NCBI GenBank assembly: GCA_905250115.1
Contig: CAJNOI010000011.1
Span: forward strand, 1,205,789 to 1,269,788
DNA from: Adineta steineri
Taxonomy: Eukaryota > Rotifera > Eurotatoria > Adinetida > Adinetidae
Reading direction: 5' to 3'
DNA: 64,000 nucleotides
Shown here: piece by piece, positions 22,351-32,508 of the stretch
Position numbering within the stretch: the stretch's first letter is position 1
Layout of the letters: every line of letters begins with the position of its first letter
Program-made: the position numbers and the translations under genes
The notes under the pieces: model-generated
The model's database searches: none
Told to the model about the DNA's origin: nothing
The model's input: the letters and a program-made list of their open reading frames with translations, nothing else

Positions 22351-23785
22351 ATGATTTTAACAGAAAGACTACACACACAACAACTTGCTTTGCAGTACAA
22401 TAACAAGAAATATGATCGTGTTTGCCTCTATGATAGGAATGAAGATAATATGAAACTATATATTGTTATATCGCCTTCTCTAAGTTTATATCAATGGGAT
22501 GATTTTGGTAAGTTTACTGTGTGGAGATAATACATTTCTTGATAAAATCTCATTTGACATAGATCAATATTATATACGTCTACTTATAAAATCATTATCT
22601 AACGATATATCGGAACAGTCTGAAGGCAGTGCATCAATTGATATTGATTGTATACAAGCCTCTGATACTTCCTCGAACTCTTTTGAAGCACAATGTACTG
22701 ATTCTGTTCTTCTTATTTTTATTCGTTATCTACAATTAGTTGCAATTATTCCATGGTCATCACCAGTATCTATATCTTATCCTCTAGTTGAGACGCTCAA
22801 ACGTAATAAAACTGATATTTTACCGCCGATTACTTCCGAGAATAAAAAGAAAAGAAAGAAACACCAACAGCAATCTTACAAACCTGGTCTATGCGGTTTA
22901 ACCAACATCGGCAATACATGTTACATGAATAGTGCTATTCAATGTTTAAGTAATATACCCAAATTTACCGAATGGGCTCAAATACAAGAGTCATCATCTG
23001 ATCAAATAACTGTTACACAGGCGTACACTACATTGATAAAATCAATGTGGTCAGGTGAAAATTCATGTGTCACCCCTCATAATATCAAACAACGTGTCAG
23101 TCGACATAATTCAATCTTTGGGGATTATGCTCAAAAAGATTCACATGAATTTATGAATTCTTTACTCAATGCACTTCATTCTGAGTTCAAGCAAAACAAC
23201 TCATTAAAAGAACAATCATCTATTGTTACTGATCTATTTCGCATTCGAACAGAATCTGCAGTAACTTGCTTGGAATGCAGTACTCGTGATGCAAATGAAG
23301 AGACAACTTATTGTTTACCTTTATCACTTGGAAATGAATCAGAAGTATCTTTGAATACATTAGTGGATGATTTTTTGAAAGAAGAACTACTTGATGGACA
23401 ATATTACTGTTCAAATTGTCGAGAACTTCGATCTGCTACACAGAAAACCAACATTTGTCATCCATTACCACCGGTAATCATCGTACAACTCAAAAGATTC
23501 ACTTTCGATGAAACAAATGAAAAACTAAATGCATTAGTCAAATATCCACTTGAGAATTGGAAAGTTTTAAACGATGATAATTCACTTTACGATCTTGTTG
23601 CTATTTCTATGCATGTCGGTAATTTGAGACAAGGGCATTATACAACATATGCATGTTCGAATGACACTAAGCAGTGGTATTCATTCAATGATTCTTGTTT
23701 TGAACCTATTTCTAATAACTGTCTTGTAAATCGAAATGCTTATGTTTTAGTGTATTTAAAAAATGAGAAGGATGCACGCGTGTAA
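22351..23785 (+). CDS. Ubiquitin carboxyl-terminal hydrolase (USP), gene B of a tandem trio
   Basis: Two exons, 22351-22507 and 22563-23785, give 459 aa. The start was chosen because the ATG is open in frame through the 55-nt intron (GTAAGT..CATAG) and follows an acceptor directly. About 160 N-terminal residues have no recognised domain and end in a Lys-rich run. The USP domain has Cys box GLTNIGNTCYMNS (Cys172), His box QGHYTT (His411) and WYSFND (Asn428 as third triad residue, as in many USPs). Zinc-ribbon pairs CLEC and CSNC are present. The catalytic domain is clearly similar in sequence to its neighbours A and C, so the trio arose by tandem duplication. Confidence 0.92.
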
Positions 23786-23885
23786 AAAAATATTAATCAT
23801 TTTTTCCTATATTTCAGATTTATTGTTTAGTTTTTATTTGTATGTTCGTACAATTCTTTGTGAGTTAAACTATTTTTTTCTATTC

Positions 23886-23891
23886 AATAAA
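23886..23891 (+). terminator. Poly(A) signal after USP gene B
   Basis: AATAAA about 100 nt after the stop of USP gene B and 20 nt before the acceptor of USP gene C. Confidence 0.45.
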
Positions 23892-23910
23892 ATATAACAT
23901 TATCTTACAT

Positions 23911-23912
23911 AG
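23911..23912 (+). other. Lone 3' splice site before USP gene C
   Basis: TATCTTACATAG ends 1 nt before the ATG at 23914. The preceding stop is 128 nt upstream. It is a candidate spliced-leader acceptor. Confidence 0.5.
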
Positions 23913-23913
23913 A

Positions 23914-26100
23914 ATGAATCACTCTCAAACTTTCGTTTACAATCGATATACCTCTTCCAGACATGTATACAACACGTCAGATTACTCTGAACAACGAGAT
24001 TCATTATCAGTGGTACCAAAATTACATTCAACTCGGAAATATGTTTCTTTTCGAGTATGTCAAACAAATCGAAACCGAGAAAATATGAGGTATATTTCAA
24101 TATCAGATGATAAAACATTGGAGCAATTGAAAGAAGAAATATGTAGACAACTTCAATTAACAATGGAGGTTGCAGATTTCTCGTTGACCAGATTTGATGA
24201 TAAAGACGATGTTTGGGTACCTATTAATGATATAGATATGCACAATAGAATCAGTAATTTACATCTTCCATCATATTCTATTATGAACATCGAGAAACGT
24301 GAAGAAACAAATACAGACGATCAACATATATCAAAAATTAGAACTAGTAATCTGACATTAAAACTTTGTAAACAACCCATGGATAAATCTAAATACGTTA
24401 TTCTTACCACGGATTCAATGATAACTATTGATCAACTGAAAGAAGAAGCACGAAAAAAAGTTATGGCTACAAAAACAAATTATTTATATTTGTGGAAAGA
24501 TGATAATTGGATTAAATTCGATACAGAACTTGATGATTTGACTCTATATGATTCAGAATTTGAGCAATATTCAATAATAAGTTTTGAGACAGAAGATGAT
24601 CCTGTTCCAGGTGTATGTGGTCTGACAAATTTAGGTAATACATGTTTTATGAATAGTGCTCTTCAATGTTTAAGTAATATACCTGAATTTACTCGAAAAG
24701 TTCTTTCATTTGGTAATGAAATGAATGCACCAATCATTGGTGCTTATGCTGCTTTAATTAAAACTATGTGGTCAGGTGATTATGTTGTTACTACTCCATC
24801 ATCTTTATTATTGAATATTCGTGATAATTTACCACGTTTTCCACGATACAAACAGCAAGATGCACAAGAATTTATGAATTATTTTCTACATTTAATTCAT
24901 CAAGAATTTACCGATGAAAGTACATTAATTACTAATTTGTTTTATGGTGGAATTCAATCAAGTGTTAAATGCTTAGATGATTGTTGTCATTCAGAAACTA
25001 ATGAAGAGCAGATTAGTTTTCTTCCATTACCCATCGAAAATGAAAGCAATCAATATAATATTCTGTATCTTCGAAGCAATGGTGAACAACGTTTCATATC
25101 TATTCGTACTTGTGCAACAACACTCGATAAATTAGTTAGTTTATTCATTGATCAATATGAACCAAACTTTTCATTACAACGAATTAGAATTGTTAGAATA
25201 GTCAACAATAAAATTAGAAAAACACTGCCACTGTACGTGTCACTTAATGATATAAATATAGACCAGTTAACTTTTATCGAGCTTCCAGAAAAGACTGTTG
25301 ATCAACGATATATTCAGTTTTTGTTTCTTGATCGAGAAACAGGTGAACCATTTCGTCCGCCAATCTTTATCGTTGGTCCACAGTGGGAATGCCGTTATCG
25401 TGATCTATCTCAGCAAATCAATCAGATCCAAAATCATTTTTGTTCGATTACTGATGCATCAATTAACGTAGTTAAACATCTCTATTGGATCAATGAATAT
25501 AATGAAATTCGTCCATTAAAGTCTGAAAAGGATACAAACGATACTTTTTTATTTATGGATTATATTACTATGGAAATAGATTATCAATGGATTCAAAAAT
25601 ATAAACATCTTTACAATTTTGATCGTTCGATAGACAATTCATCATTAGATAGTTTACTCGTAGAGTTCTTTCGTGAAGAACCAATAAATGGTGATTATTA
25701 TTGTTCACAATGTCATGGTTTGAGAAAAGCCACACAAAAGGCTGATTTGGCTTTACCATTACCACGTGTATTAATTATACAATTGAAGCGATTTACATAT
25801 GATACTTACTCCGATAGAAAAATCGATACGTACATTAATTTTCCACTTATAAATCTTGATCTTAGTCAATATATTATTCAAAATAGTGAGACAAAGACCG
25901 ATATAGTGGCATTATACGATCTTGTCGCCGTATCTAATCATACGGGTACTCTTATTGGTGGACATTATATTACTTATGCAAAAAATGATGGAAATAAAAG
26001 ATGGTATTCATTCAATGATGATAGAATTCGCGAAATTACAGATGAAAAAGATATTGTAACAAAGAATGCATATATTCTTGTATATGTTAAACAGGTGTAA
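23914..26100 (+). CDS. Large USP deubiquitinase with extra ubiquitin-like modules, gene C
   Basis: A single exon of 728 aa. Two ubiquitin-like segments precede the catalytic domain, at about 45-125 (KTLEQLKEEICRQLQL) and about 140-228 (TIDQLKEEARKKV). The USP domain has GLTNLGNTCFMNS (Cys244), GGHYITY (His684) and WYSFND (Asn701). Between its two zinc-ribbon halves (CLDDCC near 355 and YYCSQC near 595) sits an insertion of about 190 residues. The insertion is not found in genes A and B and itself looks like one or two ubiquitin-like folds. UBL insertions are known in several USPs and tune activity or proteasome binding. The role of this one is unknown. Confidence 0.92.
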   Translation: MNHSQTFVYNRYTSSRHVYNTSDYSEQRDSLSVVPKLHSTRKYVSFRVCQTNRNRENMRYISISDDKTLEQLKEEICRQLQLTMEVADFSLTRFDDKDDVWVPINDIDMHNRISNLHLPSYSIMNIEKREETNTDDQHISKIRTSNLTLKLCKQPMDKSKYVILTTDSMITIDQLKEEARKKVMATKTNYLYLWKDDNWIKFDTELDDLTLYDSEFEQYSIISFETEDDPVPGVCGLTNLGNTCFMNSALQCLSNIPEFTRKVLSFGNEMNAPIIGAYAALIKTMWSGDYVVTTPSSLLLNIRDNLPRFPRYKQQDAQEFMNYFLHLIHQEFTDESTLITNLFYGGIQSSVKCLDDCCHSETNEEQISFLPLPIENESNQYNILYLRSNGEQRFISIRTCATTLDKLVSLFIDQYEPNFSLQRIRIVRIVNNKIRKTLPLYVSLNDINIDQLTFIELPEKTVDQRYIQFLFLDRETGEPFRPPIFIVGPQWECRYRDLSQQINQIQNHFCSITDASINVVKHLYWINEYNEIRPLKSEKDTNDTFLFMDYITMEIDYQWIQKYKHLYNFDRSIDNSSLDSLLVEFFREEPINGDYYCSQCHGLRKATQKADLALPLPRVLIIQLKRFTYDTYSDRKIDTYINFPLINLDLSQYIIQNSETKTDIVALYDLVAVSNHTGTLIGGHYITYAKNDGNKRWYSFNDDRIREITDEKDIVTKNAYILVYVKQV

Positions 26101-29100
26101 TATTGAATTTTAACAAACATAGATAAAAACAGTTTTTTTTAGAAATAAATATATCAGACATCAAAATTTAAATATAAATATAATTTTTCATGTACTCTAA
26201 TAAATTAAGTGTGATTTATTATAACTATTTATATATTGGTTTGACTAAACATGACAGAATGTTATTCTTTTACATTATAATTTATATATCCTTCTAAAAA
26301 CAGCAGACAAAGATTACTCAGACGAGTGAAGTCTAAAAGGATTATCAATTAAATCGTCTACAAAATCACTCTATATTCATAAATCTGTATTCATTTATAA
26401 AGAACTATTATCTTCTTCATTTCGACTGATTCAATCAGGATTATATTGTTCTTTCTGAAAAGAGTATAATTACATAAACTGATAGTTTTCTACTTTCTCT
26501 ATCAATAATCAATGAAGAAAAGATTGATATAGAAATATTTTTTTATACTGGACAATACCTTTTGTACTTCGTACTATACTGTTATTTTCTTGATGGCATC
26601 CGATTATTGAAATTTGGAGAAATACTTAGAAAAACGAAACATGAGAGTAGGATAATGTTGTGTTTGAATTATTAATAAGACTCATCAAAATTCATAATTA
26701 TTTGGGTATGTGTGTCAAAAAATATTTTGATCAACTTTATTGCTCTCAAACTTAATTAACTAATAGACATATGCATTTTCTTTCGATATAAATAGCATCC
26801 ATAGTAATAAAAAAAAACAAGTATGGCTCAGTGAATAGTAACTTTCCGAAAATTGTATTTTCTATTTTTCATATAAACATAACGTATCCACTAGTTGTTT
26901 AAAACAATAAAAAAAGGCAGTTTTTTTATTTTCAATATCTAAAAGAAAATGCATTATATTATTCTTTATCGTCATTTGTCAAGTACTTTTTCGTATTCAT
27001 ATGTTTTGCATTTATTAATAAACTGCTCTGTAAATATTTGTATGATTTATCCTTTATTATTAAAAACCAAATCAACATACTAAAATCAATAAACTTTTTT
27101 TTTAGATCCTATTTTCGGTGAAAACACTTTGTCAACAATGTCTGCTTTCAAAAGAAACATTCTATCAACAATATACGACATATGGAATTTATTATAAAGT
27201 TACTGTTGTTAGTTAAAAAAAACTTGATTGACAACGTTGACGTAGAATTCATAACATCTACGTAAGCAATGACGTCTCACATAAGACGTATTTCGCTTTA
27301 TTTAAATATTCTTTGTTCTCAACAACAATAACAATAACAACAGCAACGGTCTTTTTTGGTTTCATTAATGAATCATTAAAATAACAATACTTGACTACTT
27401 TGCATGTATTTTCTAACAAAGTTTATTTTGGTGGCTTCTAATGACATTTCATCGACGTTGGTATATTTAGTTTTCTCAACAAAACAAAGTATAATACGTA
27501 CGCTCTTCAACAAGTTATTTCATAACAGAATAGTAATTACAAAATATGTATTAAATATATAAGTAATATGACACAGTGGGAGTCATAAATGCGAATAACC
27601 ACATTGATAATTATTTAAAATTAGTGCCTTGTACTGTACCTAACTTAGATATTTTTCCTTTACCTCACCTTCATTTTTATTCATATTTGTGTTTTTATCG
27701 TTACATATTTTTTTTTTTCGTAGAATTATAAGTCATCAAAATAATACTGTCATTTTATTTTCATAGAATTAGAATTTAAATTTTGATTATAGCATATATA
27801 TCTGTCTTTAGTAATATTATAAAAAGATTTTTAAAATAACATCTCTATCATATAACGACATCTTTTTTTTTTAAATAGATTTCGTGTAGACACAAACAAT
27901 TGAACTTTTGATGGTATGTATGTATCTCTCTTCGTTTTTTTGTCTCACATACTATTAGTAACGAATGAACTTGTGTATAAACTAAATGTATATATTTACT
28001 CTGACTATCTCAGTTTACTCATTATCTTTAAGTCATATTTTTTACACCGAATAAACTTTTCTTCTTCTTCTAGTCTGTTTAGATACCTACATTGTTTGAA
28101 TCATGTATGAAAATTATAAATTTACTTTGGTATTAGATTAAATTAATACACAAAACAACAGTTGTATATTATTTTTCTTACTTATTTTTCTCCAACTAAA
28201 GAAAAGTAAAAGTAATTATTTCCTTTCTATTTCATGCATATCTAATGGCAACTCTTTTGAATGTACGCAAAGAGGAAAAAATCCTTTTAGTAAATAAAGA
28301 GACACAGTTTTTTCTGTGATGAAATACTTTTGAAAGAAAAAAAATTAATTTTATTTTTTCTGACTTACATTTATAAATACCAATGACACACATAGAAACT
28401 GATGCATATGAAGTTTTTTAAAACAAAATTTAATAGTTTTTTTTCATTTTATAAAGTAAGAAATAAAATATTGGATTTATTTTTAGTCTACTTGAATTTT
28501 TCGATAAATCAACATGATTTATATCAATTTTGAAAAGGAAATGACGCAGTAGGTATTTTTCAGTGTACCCATTGAAGTGTAGCGATTGATTAAGTACGAT
28601 ATGTTTATACAACCGAATATTTTACGTTGTTTATTATTATGATTGTATACAAAATACTTACCAATCAGACATATTGTCATTTTCTTATTAAACATTAAAA
28701 ACAGGTATGTAATTTGTCTTATATATCATCAGAATGAGTATGTAATAAGTTATAATTGAAATGGACAGTATAGAATGTTAAGTTATTTCAATGAGAATTA
28801 AAATTTCTTATGTTTTATATTAATAAAGTTACTAAATCTCATCATTTCTTCTTTTTACTAGAGGAATTATGTAGGTATTTAAATCATTTTGCGCAAAGTA
28901 ACCATCTATAAATCTTTCGATATTACTCTTGAAGTATGTTACTCATCTGTAGTAGAAATATATATACTGCGGCTTCTCTTGTTTATTACAGCTGATACGT
29001 CATTAAATTATTTTTAGACATTACTTCAACTGATTATTTTATCTTCGAAGTTCGGTCATAAATCAAATAGATAATTCTTAGTAATATATCGACTTAGTGA

Positions 29101-29771
29101 ATAACGAGTAAATGTAGTGGTATTTCGAACAGATCTAATGAGTAATCTATAAAATATCTCACCAGTCTTTAATTATTATATATAAGTGAACTGTAAATAT
29201 ATACATTCATCAGTTAATGACATTTATTTTTCAATTTGACCCTAGCATCCAACTCGTACTTTAATAACGGCTGGTTCAAGATTTACTCGTCCTCAGAGTT
29301 TTATCGAGTAAACTGAGTAATCAGCCTTCGAACTTCTGTGTTTTTTTCCGTTATAAATATTGACGTAAATTTAAAAAGAAAAATAGAAATTATCGAACGT
29401 AAAACAAGGCAGGTAGAATGCATTCTTTTCTGCTGTTTTTAAGAGAACACGCGTAGAAGAACAGAAGAAGAATATGGGGTGACGTTGTCGTTTAATGCTG
29501 ATTGGTGGCGTTATATTCGCACTTACTGTGTTGTATAAAGTAGTAATTGAAGAATCGTCACATAAAAACATGAGATGACTAGTTTTAGTCAATATTTTTC
29601 TTTTTTTTTAACGTTCATTAATAATATCAATAGCAAACAAAAACATTCTGCTATTTTTATTATTTAAAAACAGAAAAAAATGCAAGATATATAATTTTTA
29701 TTCTTAATCTCGGTCAAAAAGTCGTTTATAAAAAAATTTCTTTTTCTTTTTCTATTATAGATTTTGTTGAA
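26101..29771. other. 3.7-kb gene-free stretch
   Basis: AT-rich sequence between USP gene C and the GRAM-domain gene, with no open frame that carries a recognisable domain. The open frames of 60-75 codons at 27916-28110, 28430-28612 and 29371-29592 look like chance. A cluster of ACGT-core sites lies at 27238-27290. Just before the GRAM gene, TTCTATTATAG (ending 29760) is an acceptor 11 nt upstream of its ATG, so a 5' leader exon or spliced leader is likely. Confidence 0.5.
27238..27290. promoter_or_regulatory. Cluster of CRE/ATF-like ACGT sites
   Basis: TGACGTA (27238), palindromic TACGTA (27259), TGACGTC (27270, one base short of a perfect CRE) and GACGTA (27285) lie within 53 bp, followed by an A/T-rich TTTATTTAAAT. 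bZIP factors of the CREB/ATF group bind such sites. No gene starts close by, so a target cannot be named. Confidence 0.35.
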
Positions 29772-31580
29772 ATGGCCGGTTCTCGACCTTTATCATTAAT
29801 AATAAATGAGGAAGCTATTAATACAGCAAAAGTATCTAAAAAACGACCTGCACCTAAACATGGACGTTCATCATCGTCATCTGTCGATAGTTCAAATGCT
29901 GCAAATATGAATTCAACTAATAATGATAATAATTCTTCAACACAAAATTTCTTACGAACAACAACAACATTATCAACAACAACTGATAGTGATATTGAAA
30001 GTGAACAAGATGATAATCAACCAATTCAATCACAAAAAAACGATAGTAATAGTCAAGAACAATTATCAAGACGTGAAAAACATTTTTATAAATTATTTAA
30101 ATCTGAATTAAATGATGATATGCCAGAATTAATTGATTCTTATGTATGTGCTTATCAAGGTGATATATTATTACAAGGAAAGATGTATATAACTGATCGT
30201 TATCTTTGTTTTCATTCTCGTATTATATCTTATGTTACAAAACATGTTCATCGTTGGGAACACATTGAAGATGTTTCAAAAGAACGTGTCGCATTTATAT
30301 TTCCAACTGCTATTGGTATACAATTAAAACGTACAGAAAAAAAACTTATCTATGCATCATTTCTTCAACGTGATCAAGCTTATGAAAAAATCTATTCAAT
30401 ATGGTCACGACATGTACATGATATAAGTTCATATGATGATGAAGAAAATGATATTGTTAATGATGGTACATTAAAAGCAACAAATCATAATATTCGTGCA
30501 CCACGTGAGTCATATGATATTATTGATGAACCTGAACAAGATGATGCTATAGATATGTATTTAAAAAATAATCATAAACGACCAATTAGTCTTCTATCAA
30601 CAAAATCAAGTAATGAAAAACAAACATCAAAACTCTTCATGAATTCACATAATAAAAAAACAACGGACAAAAATCTTACTCAGAAATTATCAAATAATTC
30701 ACATGATAATATATCAAATGCAACTCACAATATTCGACATTCACGTTTTATAAAAAGTGAACGGAAACAAAATGAAATCGAACACAGTAAGGACTCAGAT
30801 ACATTTTTTCCCCTTCCTTGGACATGACATATCGTAGAAAATAAATGCCAACTGAATAAATATTTGTAGATTTCAAATATAATTTGATTTATTATATTTA
30901 TACGACACTCAAAATATTTTTATACTGAACTAACCTCAGTGATTTATCTAGAGGGAGGGCAGGAATAGCGGCGCCCTCCCGAAAATTGCAATTTTTGTGC
31001 CTGTACTATGTATTTCCCCTACAGAAATTAGATTTTCGCCCTCCCGAAAATCACTATCGCACTCTCGGAACGAAAAATCTAGATAAAACACTGGTTAACC
31101 TCATTTATTGTATAAGATAATGATTGTATTTAATTTTCTCGTATAGGAAATAATTCGGTGATAAATTATCGATCAAAACCTACTGCATCAAGATCACATC
31201 AAGGTCAAAGTCAAGATCGATTATCAACATCAGCAAATCAAACAACATCTCACTCAAATTTATCATCAACTCCCATACAAAATATAAATGTACCAACATC
31301 AGATGCACAATCGAATGGAATTCTAATAAAACTTTTAAAGTTAATTATTTCTTGTATAAATCTATTTACACAAAAATTATCATCATTATTTCATCATTTA
31401 CAAATATTATCATTTAAAACTACAACATTTATATTGATATTTCTTCTACTTTTATTTATTCATGCGTTTTATTTAATTAAAGTAGCTAGTCGAATAGAAA
31501 ATCGTTTACAATCTTTACATCCTGCATGGTCATCTGCATCAATAAAAGATTCATTAACATCAAATGCAAAAGAACTATAG
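29772..31580 (+). CDS. GRAM-domain protein with C-terminal membrane anchor (GRAMD2-like)
   Basis: Two exons, 29772-30786 and 31147-31580, give 482 aa. A low-complexity Ser/Thr/Asn-rich N-terminus of about 95 residues is followed by a GRAM domain (HFYKLFKSEL, then YVCAYQGDILLQGKMYIT and YLCFHSRI) spanning roughly 102-210. Then come about 200 polar residues without a visible VASt/START-like domain, and one hydrophobic helix (FILIFLLLLFIHAFYLIKVA) near the C-terminus. This is the plan of GRAMD2/GRAMD2B proteins, ER-anchored tethers whose GRAM domain binds phosphoinositides at ER-plasma membrane contacts. The splice (CAC A/GTAAGG and GTATAG/GA) joins in frame. The intron is 360 nt and holds a MITE. 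Confidence 0.85.
30937..31093. mobile_element. 157-bp hAT-type MITE in the GRAM gene intron
   Basis: Terminal inverted repeats CAGTGATTTATCTAGA (left) and CAGTGTTTTATCTAGA (right, reverse complement) match at 15 of 16 positions. They are flanked by 8-bp target duplications ACTAACCT (30929-30936) and GTTAACCT (31094-31101), 6 of 8 identical. CAG-type ends and 8-bp duplications mark the hAT superfamily. Inside, CGCCCTCCCGAAAAT occurs twice (30972 and 31037), and GGGAGGGC/GCCCTCCC can form a hairpin. There is no coding capacity, so it is non-autonomous. Confidence 0.75.
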
Positions 31581-32508
31581 TCATGTCATTATATATATAT
31601 ATATTATGTATCTTCAATATATCCATCCGTCCAAATCAGCATTTATGACCGGTTTCGATACTGTTCATTCGGTGATGGACATATTCAATTTGTATTTATT
31701 CTTAAATATGCGAACAGTTCTTTTAATCATACTTTTTAACAGTTAGTTCTTTTTATTTCATTTATGATTTGTTTTCATTGGTAAATATGTGGATTTATTC
31801 ATACACAGAGGACTTAATGAGTGCAACACTTATCTTATTTACATCCTTTATAAATTTATATGTGTGTATGATTGTTTTCTTTTCTTTTCTTTTTTTTGTT
31901 TATTTCTTTTCTGTATTGCATAACATGATGGTTTTTAAAATTAAATATCATAGAAATTTTATGATTAAAACAAATTATTAATTACGATAAAATCGCACAA
32001 AAAAAAGAATAATGTAGATGTATTACATAATTGAATAGAAAATGTCAAAAAATTTGTTCTGAACATATAGAAAGAAATTAATTACCTTGAAGGTTACAAA
32101 ATGACATTTAGAAATAATAATGGCCATACTGTCATTTTATTCTTAAGATAGGATTTAATTATATTGAAAATTATAGTTACATGACATGAGATTATTTATT
32201 CAAGGATATTAAAGTAGATTTTATAATTTCATTGAATTAGATTGATTTTTTGTTAGTCTCCGTAAATTATATGTGTTAATGAATATAAAGAGAAATATTG
32301 CATCTCAAGCAATTTGTTGAATGTATTTTGTGTATATACAAGTGTAATGAATATATTGAATCAAAACAAACGTAATTAGAACAAGACACAAGAAAGTGAA
32401 ATTCTCGGATATATATGAAGTAAACAAGCACAGGTATTCTACTGTTACCAAATAGAGATAAACAAGAAGAAAGAAGAATAAACATCGCAAAAAGAAAAAG
32501 AAGATTCT
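31581..32508. other. 3' region between convergent genes
   Basis: About 930 bp of AT-rich sequence between the stops of the GRAM gene (+) and the TASOR-like gene (-). It holds several short hydrophobic chance open frames on both strands and no recognised feature. Confidence 0.5.
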
